From assembly GCA_964641965.1 (NCBI GenBank), contig CAZXLD010000012.1, positions 36,083-100,082 on the forward strand: a DNA stretch of 64,000 nucleotides. Reading direction: 5' to 3'. The notes beneath the pieces are model-generated. The model was not told the origin of the DNA, made no database searches, and saw only the letters and a list, made by a program, of their open reading frames with translations. The DNA comes from JAJDFU01 sp964641965. Lineage in GTDB: Bacteria > Bacteroidota > Bacteroidia > Chitinophagales > Saprospiraceae. Positions 1 through 7,867 of the stretch are shown in pieces (position 1 is the first letter of the stretch; each line of letters opens with the position of its first letter). The position numbers and the translations under genes were made by a program.

Positions 1-2
1 TT

Positions 3-428
3 ATCATCTTCCTGTTCAACTTCATTCCCAATATTGGTTCCTGGGTGGCGACGGCACTTCCCGTCCTATTTGCTATGGTACAGTTTGATAATACCGGCAT
101 GATTTTGACCACTTTGATCGTGGTGGGCACCATTCAATTGATTGTAGGGAACTATATCGACCCGAGGATGATGGGATATTCCCTGAATATTAGTCCGATA
201 GTCGTTTTGTTTTCCTTGGTATTCTGGGGAGCTATTTGGGGGGTATTGGGCATGGTACTCAGCGTCCCGATTACGGTTGCCCTGTTGATCATATTCGCTC
301 AGTTTCCGGAAACCAGAAAAATTGCCATGTTTCTTTCGCGGTCTGGTAATTTAACCAGCCTAAATTTGCCTGATCAAAAGGGTTTACAGGTTAGTCCGGA
401 AAGGCAAGTTTCTCCCTTTGACAAATAG
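3..428 (+). CDS. AI-2E family transporter, C-terminal part (5' end outside window)
   Basis: The reading frame is open from the first bases, so the gene begins before the window; 141 residues are visible. The segment contains FIPNIGS near its start, a hallmark of the AI-2E/PerM permease family, followed by three strongly hydrophobic stretches and a short polar tail. Family members are polytopic inner-membrane proteins of about 350 residues that have been linked to autoinducer-2 or other small-molecule and ion export; the substrate here cannot be told. A GTG at 45 could be taken as a start, but it lies inside the conserved motif region and is not the true one. It converges on nhaA, with 6 bases between the stop codons. 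Confidence 0.85.
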   Translation: MIFLFNFIPNIGSWVATALPVLFAMVQFDNTGMILTTLIVVGTIQLIVGNYIDPRMMGYSLNISPIVVLFSLVFWGAIWGVLGMVLSVPITVALLIIFAQFPETRKIAMFLSRSGNLTSLNLPDQKGLQVSPERQVSPFDK

Positions 429-434
429 CAATTC

Positions 435-1802
435 TTATTCATTAGCCCCTTCGGTTTTTGGTAGAGTCGCATGCAGTAAGAAGTAACCCGCCAGCCCGGC
501 CACCAAAGATGCCAGCAGAATTCCCAACTTTGCCTGACTCAACAATACCTCCTCCTCCAATGCCAAGGTGGCGATAAAAATAGCCATAGTGAACCCAATT
601 CCTCCCAACAAGCCAAGCCCGATCATATGAATCCAACGGGCTCCTGAAGGTAAATCTGCCATTCCTGTTCCAACTGCCAGCCAGGAAAAGGAGAAAATCC
701 CAATCACTTTCCCAAGAACCAAGGCTAGAGCGATGTGAAGGGTCAAGGGTGCAGTAAATGCATTAAAACCGCCATTGAGGGCCACGCCGGCATTGGCAAA
801 TGCAAAGAGGGGCAGCACAAAAAAGGCTACAAAATTTTCCAAAGAATATTCCAATCGTTGAACCGGTGGGACAACTCGCTTTACTTCCGTGCGATAATCA
901 TATAAAAGTTCTACCTGTTTATGCTTTAAAAATCGCCCCTCGCGCTCTTGCTCTTCCTGCATTAATTTTTCTCGCCGACGCTTGGCTCGTTCGGCAAAAT
1001 ACTTAAGCCGTACCCGATTATTGCTCGGAATGGTTAGTGCGATCAAAACACCAGCAATAGTGGGATGTATACCCGATTCCAATAAAAAGGCCCAGGCAAC
1101 GATTCCGAACGTTAGGTAGGGCCAAAGTCGCTTAATGCTGAGTACCCAGTTAAAAATGCCCAGTATGCCAAGTAGAATTAGAAAAACCGTAAGCGAACTC
1201 CAGTCGATCTCTTTGGTATAAAATAGAGCAATGACGAGTACGGCCCCAATATCATCTACAATGGCAAATGCAGACAGGAAAACTTTCATACCTAATGGGA
1301 CCCGGCTACCCAATAGGGTTAAAATACCAATGGAAAAGGCAATATCTGTTGCCATGGGGACACCCCAGGCCTCCACACCTGCCTGACCTCGCTGCAAAAA
1401 CAGGAATAGTCCAACTGGAACAACCATACCACCTATAGCAGCCATGAAAGGCATAGCAGCTTTGCGAAAGGTAGATAGCTCACCTTCCAATACTTCCCTT
1501 TTAATCTCTAAACCGATCAAGAGGAAGAAGATAGCCATCAGGCCGTCATTGACCACATGGATTAAAGTATCCGATAGCCCCTCCTGTCCAATACGGATGA
1601 CCACCAACGTGTCCAAAAATTCAAAATAGGACGAAGCAAACGGGCTGTTAGCCAGGATAAGTGCCAGAAACGCACTCAGTACCAATAGTATACCTCCCGC
1701 AGCATCCATTTCCAGAAACCGTTGTAAAGGGGAAAAAGAATTGAAATCCGATTCTGAAAAGGTGGACTCTGTTTGGGAAATATCCGTCTGACTATGGGCC
1801 AT
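435..1802 (-). CDS. nhaA: Na+/H+ antiporter NhaA
   Basis: A 455-residue inner-membrane antiporter that exchanges external protons for cytoplasmic sodium and so handles salt and alkaline stress. The essential aspartates are present: ATDIAF with Asp153 and VDDIGA with Asp183-Asp184, corresponding to Asp133 and Asp163-Asp164 of the E. coli protein. About twelve hydrophobic segments can be traced. The protein is longer than E. coli NhaA (388 residues) because of a polar N-terminal tail of about 30 residues and a highly charged, probably cytoplasmic loop at about residues 261-318, rich in Arg, Lys and Glu; this longer form is common outside the enterics. A perfect inverted repeat lies 36-54 bases upstream of the start (1838-1856) and could be its operator. 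Confidence 0.95.
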   Translation of the reverse strand: MAHSQTDISQTESTFSESDFNSFSPLQRFLEMDAAGGILLVLSAFLALILANSPFASSYFEFLDTLVVIRIGQEGLSDTLIHVVNDGLMAIFFLLIGLEIKREVLEGELSTFRKAAMPFMAAIGGMVVPVGLFLFLQRGQAGVEAWGVPMATDIAFSIGILTLLGSRVPLGMKVFLSAFAIVDDIGAVLVIALFYTKEIDWSSLTVFLILLGILGIFNWVLSIKRLWPYLTFGIVAWAFLLESGIHPTIAGVLIALTIPSNNRVRLKYFAERAKRRREKLMQEEQEREGRFLKHKQVELLYDYRTEVKRVVPPVQRLEYSLENFVAFFVLPLFAFANAGVALNGGFNAFTAPLTLHIALALVLGKVIGIFSFSWLAVGTGMADLPSGARWIHMIGLGLLGGIGFTMAIFIATLALEEEVLLSQAKLGILLASLVAGLAGYFLLHATLPKTEGANE

Positions 1803-1837
1803 GTATAATTGATCTATTTGTTGAGATGCTCAATTTA

Positions 1838-1856
1838 GTCGATATCATATATCGAC
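1838..1856. promoter_or_regulatory. Perfect inverted repeat upstream of nhaA (candidate operator)
   Basis: GTCGATAT, a CAT spacer, then ATATCGAC: 8-base arms with no mismatch, about 40 bases in front of the nhaA start codon on the minus strand. The size and symmetry suit a dimeric HTH repressor or activator. It lacks a T-tract, so it is less likely to be a terminator for the SDR gene that ends at 1890. Confidence 0.4.
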
Positions 1857-1889
1857 ATATTGTTGAAATTGCCTGCTTCTGTTAATTGT

Positions 1890-2720
1890 TCAGCTTGTAT
1901 CTGCTGGAAATTGAAGTGGATCTGGATAAAGAAAGGTAAAGGAAAGCTCATCCTTTAATTTTTGATTTGAAACCAGTTTATGGGATGTTTTCAAGTTATC
2001 TTTGAATATTGGCGGAGGCAATCCCAGGCGAATTGCTGATTCCGAGTATACTTCTTTTTTGGTGGGATGTTGATCTGCACATACATTAAAAACGGTTCCC
2101 CAAGCAGCCCGGCGAATGATCAGTAGAATAGCCCGAATTACATCCAGTTGATGTACCAGATTTACCGGATTAGCCCCTCCGAGAATATGTTTCCGGTTAG
2201 CCAAAAAACGTCCTGGTTGTCGCCCGGGGCCCACTAAGCCCGCTAACCGAAGGATAGTAAGCTTAGTAGCTGCATGCGCTGTCCAGAACTGCTCAGCCTT
2301 TAAGAGCGCTTCGGCAGTCTTTCGATTTGGTTTGGGAATATCCTCCTCTGTAACTACCTTTTCTGAACTGCCATATACACCTGTGCTACTCAGAAAAACA
2401 ATCCCATTCAGTTGGTCGATCCGAAGTAGATTAAGAATAGTATGCATTTGCTCCAAGTAAGGTGAAGCAGGGTTTTCCAGGCGCCGGTTTGGCGGGAAGG
2501 TGAGCACCAATACATCTGGCCGGACCAGCTCCGGATCTGGGTTTAGGGAAGGGTATAAGCAAGCATGAATTCCCGTTTGTTCAAGTACTTTCAAACGTTC
2601 AGACCTGGTAGAGGTGCCTCGCACTGTATAACCTTCATTAAGAAGCGCTTTTGCCAAGGGAAGCCCTATCCATCCGCAACCAATTATGGAAACCCTTTTA
2701 TCATTTCCGGACATAAACAA
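1890..2720 (-). CDS. NAD(P)-binding SDR/epimerase-like protein (YeeZ-type)
   Basis: 276 residues. An N-terminal Rossmann motif GCGWIG (Gly14, Gly16, Gly19) follows the first beta strand, and SSTGVYG at about residue 110 is the extended-SDR strand 5 signature. The usual YxxxK catalytic pair is not evident after that strand, so this resembles the YeeZ-like atypical extended SDR group, whose members bind NAD(P) but whose reaction is unknown. Codon 3 (2714) is an alternative start. The gene is divergent from the Rof-like gene with 35 bases between the two starts, so they share a promoter region. Substrate is not inferable. Confidence 0.75.
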   Translation of the reverse strand: MFMSGNDKRVSIIGCGWIGLPLAKALLNEGYTVRGTSTRSERLKVLEQTGIHACLYPSLNPDPELVRPDVLVLTFPPNRRLENPASPYLEQMHTILNLLRIDQLNGIVFLSSTGVYGSSEKVVTEEDIPKPNRKTAEALLKAEQFWTAHAATKLTILRLAGLVGPGRQPGRFLANRKHILGGANPVNLVHQLDVIRAILLIIRRAAWGTVFNVCADQHPTKKEVYSESAIRLGLPPPIFKDNLKTSHKLVSNQKLKDELSFTFLYPDPLQFPADTS

Positions 2721-2755
2721 GTCAACTGCCTACGCCCCTTGGTTGTTTTACCTTC

Positions 2756-3004
2756 ATGAAAAAGTATACCCCTATTTCATGTGATTTATACGATCAGCTC
2801 GAAATCGCAGCCATGCGGAATTCCGTTTGTAAGCTTGAAATTGGCTCTCAGGCAGAAGTTCGAAAGACCATTGAAGCTCGAATTGAAGACCTGTTTGTGC
2901 GTGAAAAGGTGGAATATGCCAAACTAAGCACCGGAGCAACTATTCGACTAGACGAATTGGTCCGAATGAATGGAATTCCTTTTGGTGCAAGTTGTGATTT
3001 GTAA
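2756..3004 (+). CDS. Rof-like Rho-binding antiterminator
   Basis: A small 82-residue protein. Its N-terminus Y-P-I-S-C-D-x-Y-D-x-L-E-x-A closely matches E. coli Rof (YaeO), which binds transcription termination factor Rho and blocks its RNA-binding site; a second short match is the VEYAKL segment in the middle (E. coli VEYLVV). The family folds as a small beta barrel of the Sm type. By family knowledge the protein would dampen Rho-dependent termination; whether it acts on Rho in this phylum is an inference. It stands alone between a divergent SDR gene and a convergent lipoprotein gene (8 bases between stops). Confidence 0.75.
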   Translation: MKKYTPISCDLYDQLEIAAMRNSVCKLEIGSQAEVRKTIEARIEDLFVREKVEYAKLSTGATIRLDELVRMNGIPFGASCDL

Positions 3005-3012
3005 GCTGATTG

Positions 3013-4518
3013 TTACTGGTCTGCATACTCATAAGCACCTGCATCGGGTTCCGAAGGGTCTCTGGGGTTGTTAATTATATCAATTGGAATGGAAGGAATG
3101 GGAATAGCCCTCCCAATGGCCAATGACATACTATCAAGGCGATAATCATCTTCATTCACATCCACAAACAACGGATCAAAGAATTCCAATTGCGTACAAG
3201 GAGAGCAGATCGTTTCGAAAAAATCGCTGTAAAGACTATCCTGGATTTCCAATAAGTCATCGACTCGAACCAATGCATTGGTTATACCTACCTGAAAGGC
3301 ATTCGGGTCCTCTCGGTTAAACAAATCCAGTAATTGGATTTGGTCCCGCCTGGATCCGGTAAGGATAGAATTTTCAATGGATACGTTCAAAGGAAAGAAA
3401 CCAACTTCTTCACAGACTAGTGGATCGTCGAAACAGGTAAAATTGGCCATGGAAATAGCAGCAGCATCTACACCAAAAGTAGCCACTGTACAATAGCGGA
3501 AGTTGTAAGATCCTCCATGAACCAATTGGATAGAAGATCCACCATTGCTGTGAAACACCGAATTCACGGCTTCTACCTCACTATGGATGCCTACCAATCC
3601 ACTTCCCGCAGTATAGGCAATCTCCACGTTTTCGAGGGATAGCTCCGCTGCTGAGTCTACATATACCCCAACAATGGAGTTTCTTATCTCTGCATATCGA
3701 ATCGTATTCCCCCGGCTTTCGGGAGCAAAAATCACTCCGGTCCATTGTCCGGGATCATCCTGAAAAACGGATTCCAGCCGATCAGTTTGCAGCACCACAG
3801 GTTCTTCAACCGTACCCTCGATTTGAAGCCGACCGTCTTTTTGGATAAATAACCAACCGTCATTGAAGGTTACGTTTTGGCTATCCACTTCAGCCCTGGC
3901 AAGTCCCCCATGAAAATATACTTGTTTCCCAGCCGGAATATTCAGTGTACAACTGTCTACCAAGAGTTGGCCAAAGATCACATAAGGCCTCGGATCATCG
4001 AAGCTGAAGGTTCCCAGATCACAAGTAAGCAGGGAGGCCCTGCCACCTTCTTGCCCGGTTAGATAAACTGCATTTTGTCCCCAGGCCTCAATAACCACCT
4101 TTTGTTGGGTTTCTCCGGATTGGAAAACCAGATTTTCTTCGATTACAAACGGACTTGCTGAGATGGGAAGATCTGGATCGATGGTTGCCTCCACAAAAAC
4201 ATAAATACTATCTTCTCCAAACACTTCGATATCGGCTTGATTATCTCCTGGAACGCCGTCTACATTAATGCGAAAAAAAGAACTGGACCCGTTCTCTAAA
4301 AAGATATTGGAGATTCGTACCGGCTGGTTAGAGCGGTTTCGCACCCGAAAAAATCGGGTTATGGTACCTCGCTCTGTAAAAACGGTATCAAACCGAATGG
4401 TATCTAAAGAAAACTCCAACTGGACGGCATCCCCTGTGATAAAATCCGGTTCTCGCAAACAACTTGCCCACCCCAGCAACAGACAAATCAGGAAAAGAAA
4501 TAAGTAGAAGGACTTCAT
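3013..4518 (-). CDS. Lipoprotein with right-handed beta-helix region
   Basis: From the ATG at 4518 the product is 501 residues and opens with a lipoprotein signal: a hydrophobic run ending LGWASC with the lipidated cysteine at residue 20. A longer reading from 4566 adds 16 hydrophobic residues that would spoil the signal, so 4518 is preferred. After the signal comes a beta-rich, Ig-like segment (about residues 25-150) and then a series of short strand-turn repeats with N-rich turns (for example VEIAYTAGSGL, FHSNGG), as in right-handed parallel beta-helices. The C-terminus resembles cell-surface proteins that end in a DAGAYEY-like motif. Likely an outer-membrane-anchored surface protein; ligand or substrate unknown. 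Confidence 0.75.
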   Translation of the reverse strand: MKSFYLFLFLICLLLGWASCLREPDFITGDAVQLEFSLDTIRFDTVFTERGTITRFFRVRNRSNQPVRISNIFLENGSSSFFRINVDGVPGDNQADIEVFGEDSIYVFVEATIDPDLPISASPFVIEENLVFQSGETQQKVVIEAWGQNAVYLTGQEGGRASLLTCDLGTFSFDDPRPYVIFGQLLVDSCTLNIPAGKQVYFHGGLARAEVDSQNVTFNDGWLFIQKDGRLQIEGTVEEPVVLQTDRLESVFQDDPGQWTGVIFAPESRGNTIRYAEIRNSIVGVYVDSAAELSLENVEIAYTAGSGLVGIHSEVEAVNSVFHSNGGSSIQLVHGGSYNFRYCTVATFGVDAAAISMANFTCFDDPLVCEEVGFFPLNVSIENSILTGSRRDQIQLLDLFNREDPNAFQVGITNALVRVDDLLEIQDSLYSDFFETICSPCTQLEFFDPLFVDVNEDDYRLDSMSLAIGRAIPIPSIPIDIINNPRDPSEPDAGAYEYADQ

Positions 4519-4725
4519 GTGGATTACTTGGTCTTTCAAGAGAACGACGAATAGTACAAGCAACACATTTTAACTAGCACCAAACGAGCGTCCAAAATTA
4601 CGATTTGTTGTGGCTTTTACAGTCTTTCTTCCTCCAAGTAGCAGACAACTTGTGATTTCCTACTTTTACAATTCCTATTACCTAACTGCACCGTGTGCGC
4701 CATCTACTTGTAAAACACCTTTTCG

Positions 4726-5340
4726 ATGAATCGTCTAGATCAGCAACTCTCCAATCTGGAATCCCAATTGCATACCATCCCTGATACCAGAAAGGAAGTC
4801 CTAAAAAATTTGGGAAATTACCTTCGACAAAAAAAAGAAGCTGGAAGCCTTCCGGCTATAAATTTCATATGTACCCATAATTCAAGACGTAGCCAAATGG
4901 CGCAGCTTTGGCTTTTAGCAGCTGCTAAACATGTCAATTTTGGGAGCGTCTCAACCTTTTCCGGCGGTACAGAAGCCACGGCTTTTCATCCCAATGCAGT
5001 AGCAGCTATTCAACGAGCCGGATTTCAGTTGAAAAAAGAGTCTGAAGACCAAAATCCACATTACCAGTTAGCCTGGGACGGAGATACCCTGGAATTTTGG
5101 TCTAAGGTATTTAATGAATCACCCAACCCAACCGCCTCGTTCGCTGCCGTTATGGTGTGTTCAGATGCGGATGAGGCTTGCCCCTTTGTTCCAGGGGCTG
5201 AACGGCGCATCTCCTTGCCTTTTGAAGATCCAAAAAGATCCGACGGTACCGGTAATGAAGAAATAGTCTACGATGAAGCCTGTTTGCTGATTGGTAAGGA
5301 AATGCTTTTTGCCGCCCGGATTGCAGTTGAGGCCAATTGA
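4726..5340 (+). CDS. Low-molecular-weight protein tyrosine phosphatase / ArsC-like protein
   Basis: 204 residues. The catalytic loop CTHNSRR (Cys49 to Arg55) fits the CX5R motif of the LMW-PTP and thioredoxin-type arsenate reductase fold, and a late FEDP supplies the general-acid aspartate. An N-terminal helical extension of about 40 residues precedes the domain, which makes the protein longer than classical LMW-PTPs (about 150 residues). There is no arsenite exporter or ArsR gene next to it, so a protein phosphatase role or arsenate reduction cannot be separated from sequence alone. It is followed 98 bases later by a glycosyltransferase in the same direction; LMW-PTPs often sit beside surface polysaccharide genes. 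Confidence 0.75.
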   Translation: MNRLDQQLSNLESQLHTIPDTRKEVLKNLGNYLRQKKEAGSLPAINFICTHNSRRSQMAQLWLLAAAKHVNFGSVSTFSGGTEATAFHPNAVAAIQRAGFQLKKESEDQNPHYQLAWDGDTLEFWSKVFNESPNPTASFAAVMVCSDADEACPFVPGAERRISLPFEDPKRSDGTGNEEIVYDEACLLIGKEMLFAARIAVEAN

Positions 5341-5438
5341 GAGAGCCAGGGTAACCAATTTTCTGCTTTTGTGCAGCCCGCGACAACCTGGTCTAGGGGT
5401 AGCCTTTAGCTTTGTACTCTTGAAAATCGCGCTGATTC

Positions 5439-6137
5439 TTGAAGAACGCTATAATTGATGTCATCATCCCAGCCTACAATGAGGAATTGTCGATTGGCTT
5501 GGTCTTACGGGATATTCCAAAAGAAATCGTTCGGGAGGCGGTCGTTTGTAATAACGCCAGCACTGATGACACAGCGAGGGTAGCTCGGGAAGCCGGAGCA
5601 ACCGTTGTGGAGGAAACCCGAAAAGGCTATGGCAGTGCTTGTTTGAGAGCGATGGCCTATTTGAAGGAAAAACCAGGGCCAGAACAGCCGGATATCGTTG
5701 TTTTCCTGGATGCGGACTATTCTGATCACCCGGAAGAGCTTGCCAAATTGGTGCAGCCCATTTTAGAGGGCGATGTAGATCTGGTTATCGGTTCAAGAGC
5801 GTTGGGGAATATGGAAAGTGGGGCTATGATGCCGCAGCAAATTTTTGGCAATTGGTTGGCCACCAATTTAATTCGGTTGTTTTACGGCTATGTATTCACG
5901 GATTTAGGTCCTTTCAGAGCCATACGCTGGGAAAAATTGCTATCGATTGAGATGGAGGATCCGGACTTCGGATGGACTGTTGAAATGCAAGTTAAGGCTG
6001 CTAAGTACCGACTAACTTGCAGAGAGGTGCCTGTTAGTTACCGGAGACGCGTAGGCATATCTAAGGTATCAGGAACGATTCGAGGTACTATTTTGGCAGG
6101 TCACAAGATTTTATGGACCATATTTAAACTCCTGTGA
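5439..6137 (+). CDS. Family 2 glycosyltransferase, polyprenyl-phosphate hexose synthase type
   Basis: 232 residues from a TTG start (the frame begins right at the conserved IPAYNE strand, leaving no better start). The GT-A fold signature is complete: IPAYNEE at the N-terminus, NNASTDDT, and a DXD-type metal site FLDADYSDHPEE at about residues 88-99. The length, lack of membrane helices and C-terminal GISKVSGT motif place it near DPM1/UDP-glucose-type synthases that load a sugar onto a polyprenyl phosphate carrier at the inner membrane. The next genes are a processive-type GT2 and a GT-C-like protein that could use such a lipid-linked donor. The sugar is not inferable. Confidence 0.8.
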   Translation: MKNAIIDVIIPAYNEELSIGLVLRDIPKEIVREAVVCNNASTDDTARVAREAGATVVEETRKGYGSACLRAMAYLKEKPGPEQPDIVVFLDADYSDHPEELAKLVQPILEGDVDLVIGSRALGNMESGAMMPQQIFGNWLATNLIRLFYGYVFTDLGPFRAIRWEKLLSIEMEDPDFGWTVEMQVKAAKYRLTCREVPVSYRRRVGISKVSGTIRGTILAGHKILWTIFKLL

Positions 6138-6237
6138 AACCGGACCGATCACCGCAGGTCGCCTGTTTCAAATCCCCTTCTGCTAAGCCTTCTTTGGAGC
6201 CTATTTTTTTTTGAACCAGCCGGTAAAAGATAAATTG

Positions 6238-6245
6238 TATTTTTG
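6238..6245 (+). promoter_or_regulatory. Candidate Bacteroidota -7 box (TAnnTTTG)
   Basis: TATTTTTG begins 32 bases before the CESA-like glycosyltransferase start. A TTTG at 6210-6213 could be the -33 element, but the 24-base spacing is longer than the usual 19-21. Confidence 0.35.
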
Positions 6246-6269
6246 CCGACTTAAAAATTAAACCTGGAT

Positions 6270-7838
6270 ATGTCCGTACTAGCGTACAGCATTCTAGCAA
6301 TTTATACAGTTGCCCTTTTGTTTATCACGGTCTACTGCCTGATGCAATTCAACCTATTGTATCACTATCGCAAAATGACCCGAAAGCAAGGGGACTCCTT
6401 GAATGACCGTGAACAAAAGAAAGCAACCCATAAGGTCTCCAGGAAAGCCCAATTGAGCTTGGCTGGAATATCCGAACTCGACGAGGAACACGAGGATTTA
6501 CCATTCATAACGGTCCAGCTGCCCATCTTTAATGAACGATACGTTATTGAGCGCCTGTTGGATGCAGTCGCTGCTTTTGACTACCCAAAGGATCGCTACG
6601 AAATACAGGTCCTGGATGATTCAACGGATGAAACCGTGGACATCATCGCGGCAAAAGTCAATGAACTTCAACAAAAAGGCCTACAAATTCAGCAAGTCCG
6701 CCGAATCGACCGAAAAGGTTTTAAAGCAGGGGCTTTACGCGATGCGACACCCTTAGCTCGTGGAGAGTTTATTGCCATTTTTGATGCAGACTTTTTACCT
6801 AAGCCAGATTTTCTGCGGCAAACTATTCCCTGTTTTGAAAATCCTGAGGTAGGTGTCGTACAAACCCGTTGGGAGCACATTAATGAAGATTATTCAATCA
6901 TCACTCAACTGCAGGCCCTTCAACTCAATGTCCATTTCACAGTCGAGCAAGTAGGGCGCATGGCAGGCAATTATTTCCTTCAATTTAATGGAACTGCCGG
7001 GGTTTGGCGTCGCGATGCCATAGAGGATGCAGGTGGATGGGAAGCGGATACCTTGACGGAGGATTTTGATCTGAGTATCCGAGCTCAGATTAAAGGTTGG
7101 AAAATCAAATATCTGGTGGAGGTAGGATCTCCGGCAGAATTACCGGCGGAGATGAATAGTTTCAAGTCGCAGCAATTCAGATGGATGAAAGGTGGGGCTG
7201 AGACTGCAAAAAAAATGTTGCCGACCATCTGGCGATCGCCCTTGAACTTAACTCAAAAAGTACATACCACCTTTCACCTTCTGGGGAGTACGGTATTTGT
7301 TTTCGTTTTCATCACCGGACTGTTTAGCGTACCGCTGCTATTTGTATTGGGAGATTTAATTCAGCTCGGTATCTCCAAAGACTTTTTTGCCATTTTTCTA
7401 ACCGGCTTTCTTTCCATTGTCGCAGTTTACTATGTGGCCAACGTACAGTCCGAGGCAGTGAACCCCCATCAACCTTTCTGGAGGACGATCTTGAAGTTCA
7501 TTTTCTTATTTCCACTATTTCTGTCTTTGTCCATGGGGCTATCATTGCACAATACCATTGCGGTAGTACAGGGATACCTGGGTAAAAAGTCCCCTTTTGT
7601 TCGGACGCCAAAATTTAACATCCAATCCTTGACCGACTCCTTTTCACGCAACAAATATTTGAAGGGGCAAATAACCTGGACTACTATTATAGAAGGGACG
7701 CTTGCACTCTATTTTTTGGGAGGTGTACTAGGAGGGGTCTTTATTCAAAATACCACATTCATCATTTTTCATTTGATGCTGTCAGTTGGATATGGAGCTA
7801 TCTTTTATTTCACCCTTCGGCATTTAAGCCTTAAATAA
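6270..7838 (+). CDS. Membrane-bound family 2 glycosyltransferase (cellulose synthase/CESA-like)
   Basis: 522 residues. One N-terminal membrane helix (about residues 3-27), a cytoplasmic GT-A domain, and four or so C-terminal helices. Catalytic motifs of processive GT2 enzymes are visible: DDSTDE, FDADF (metal/UDP binding), FNGTAGVWR, TEDFDLS (catalytic base Asp) and QQFRWMKGG (the Q-x-x-R-W motif). This architecture fits the glucomannan/cellulose-synthase-like proteins that make or extend a beta-linked glycan or glycolipid at the inner membrane. It lies between a DPM-like enzyme and a GT-C-like protein in the same direction (132 and 29 bases). A TATTTTTG box sits at 6238-6245, close ahead of the start. 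Confidence 0.85.
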   Translation: MSVLAYSILAIYTVALLFITVYCLMQFNLLYHYRKMTRKQGDSLNDREQKKATHKVSRKAQLSLAGISELDEEHEDLPFITVQLPIFNERYVIERLLDAVAAFDYPKDRYEIQVLDDSTDETVDIIAAKVNELQQKGLQIQQVRRIDRKGFKAGALRDATPLARGEFIAIFDADFLPKPDFLRQTIPCFENPEVGVVQTRWEHINEDYSIITQLQALQLNVHFTVEQVGRMAGNYFLQFNGTAGVWRRDAIEDAGGWEADTLTEDFDLSIRAQIKGWKIKYLVEVGSPAELPAEMNSFKSQQFRWMKGGAETAKKMLPTIWRSPLNLTQKVHTTFHLLGSTVFVFVFITGLFSVPLLFVLGDLIQLGISKDFFAIFLTGFLSIVAVYYVANVQSEAVNPHQPFWRTILKFIFLFPLFLSLSMGLSLHNTIAVVQGYLGKKSPFVRTPKFNIQSLTDSFSRNKYLKGQITWTTIIEGTLALYFLGGVLGGVFIQNTTFIIFHLMLSVGYGAIFYFTLRHLSLK

Positions 7839-7867
7839 CAGGGTAATTAAACCCTTACTGCTGCCTT

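Noticed and set aside
4726..5340. Arsenic resistance operon.
   Set aside because: Only the ArsC/LMW-PTP-like gene is present; no arsR, arsB/acr3 or arsM beside it.
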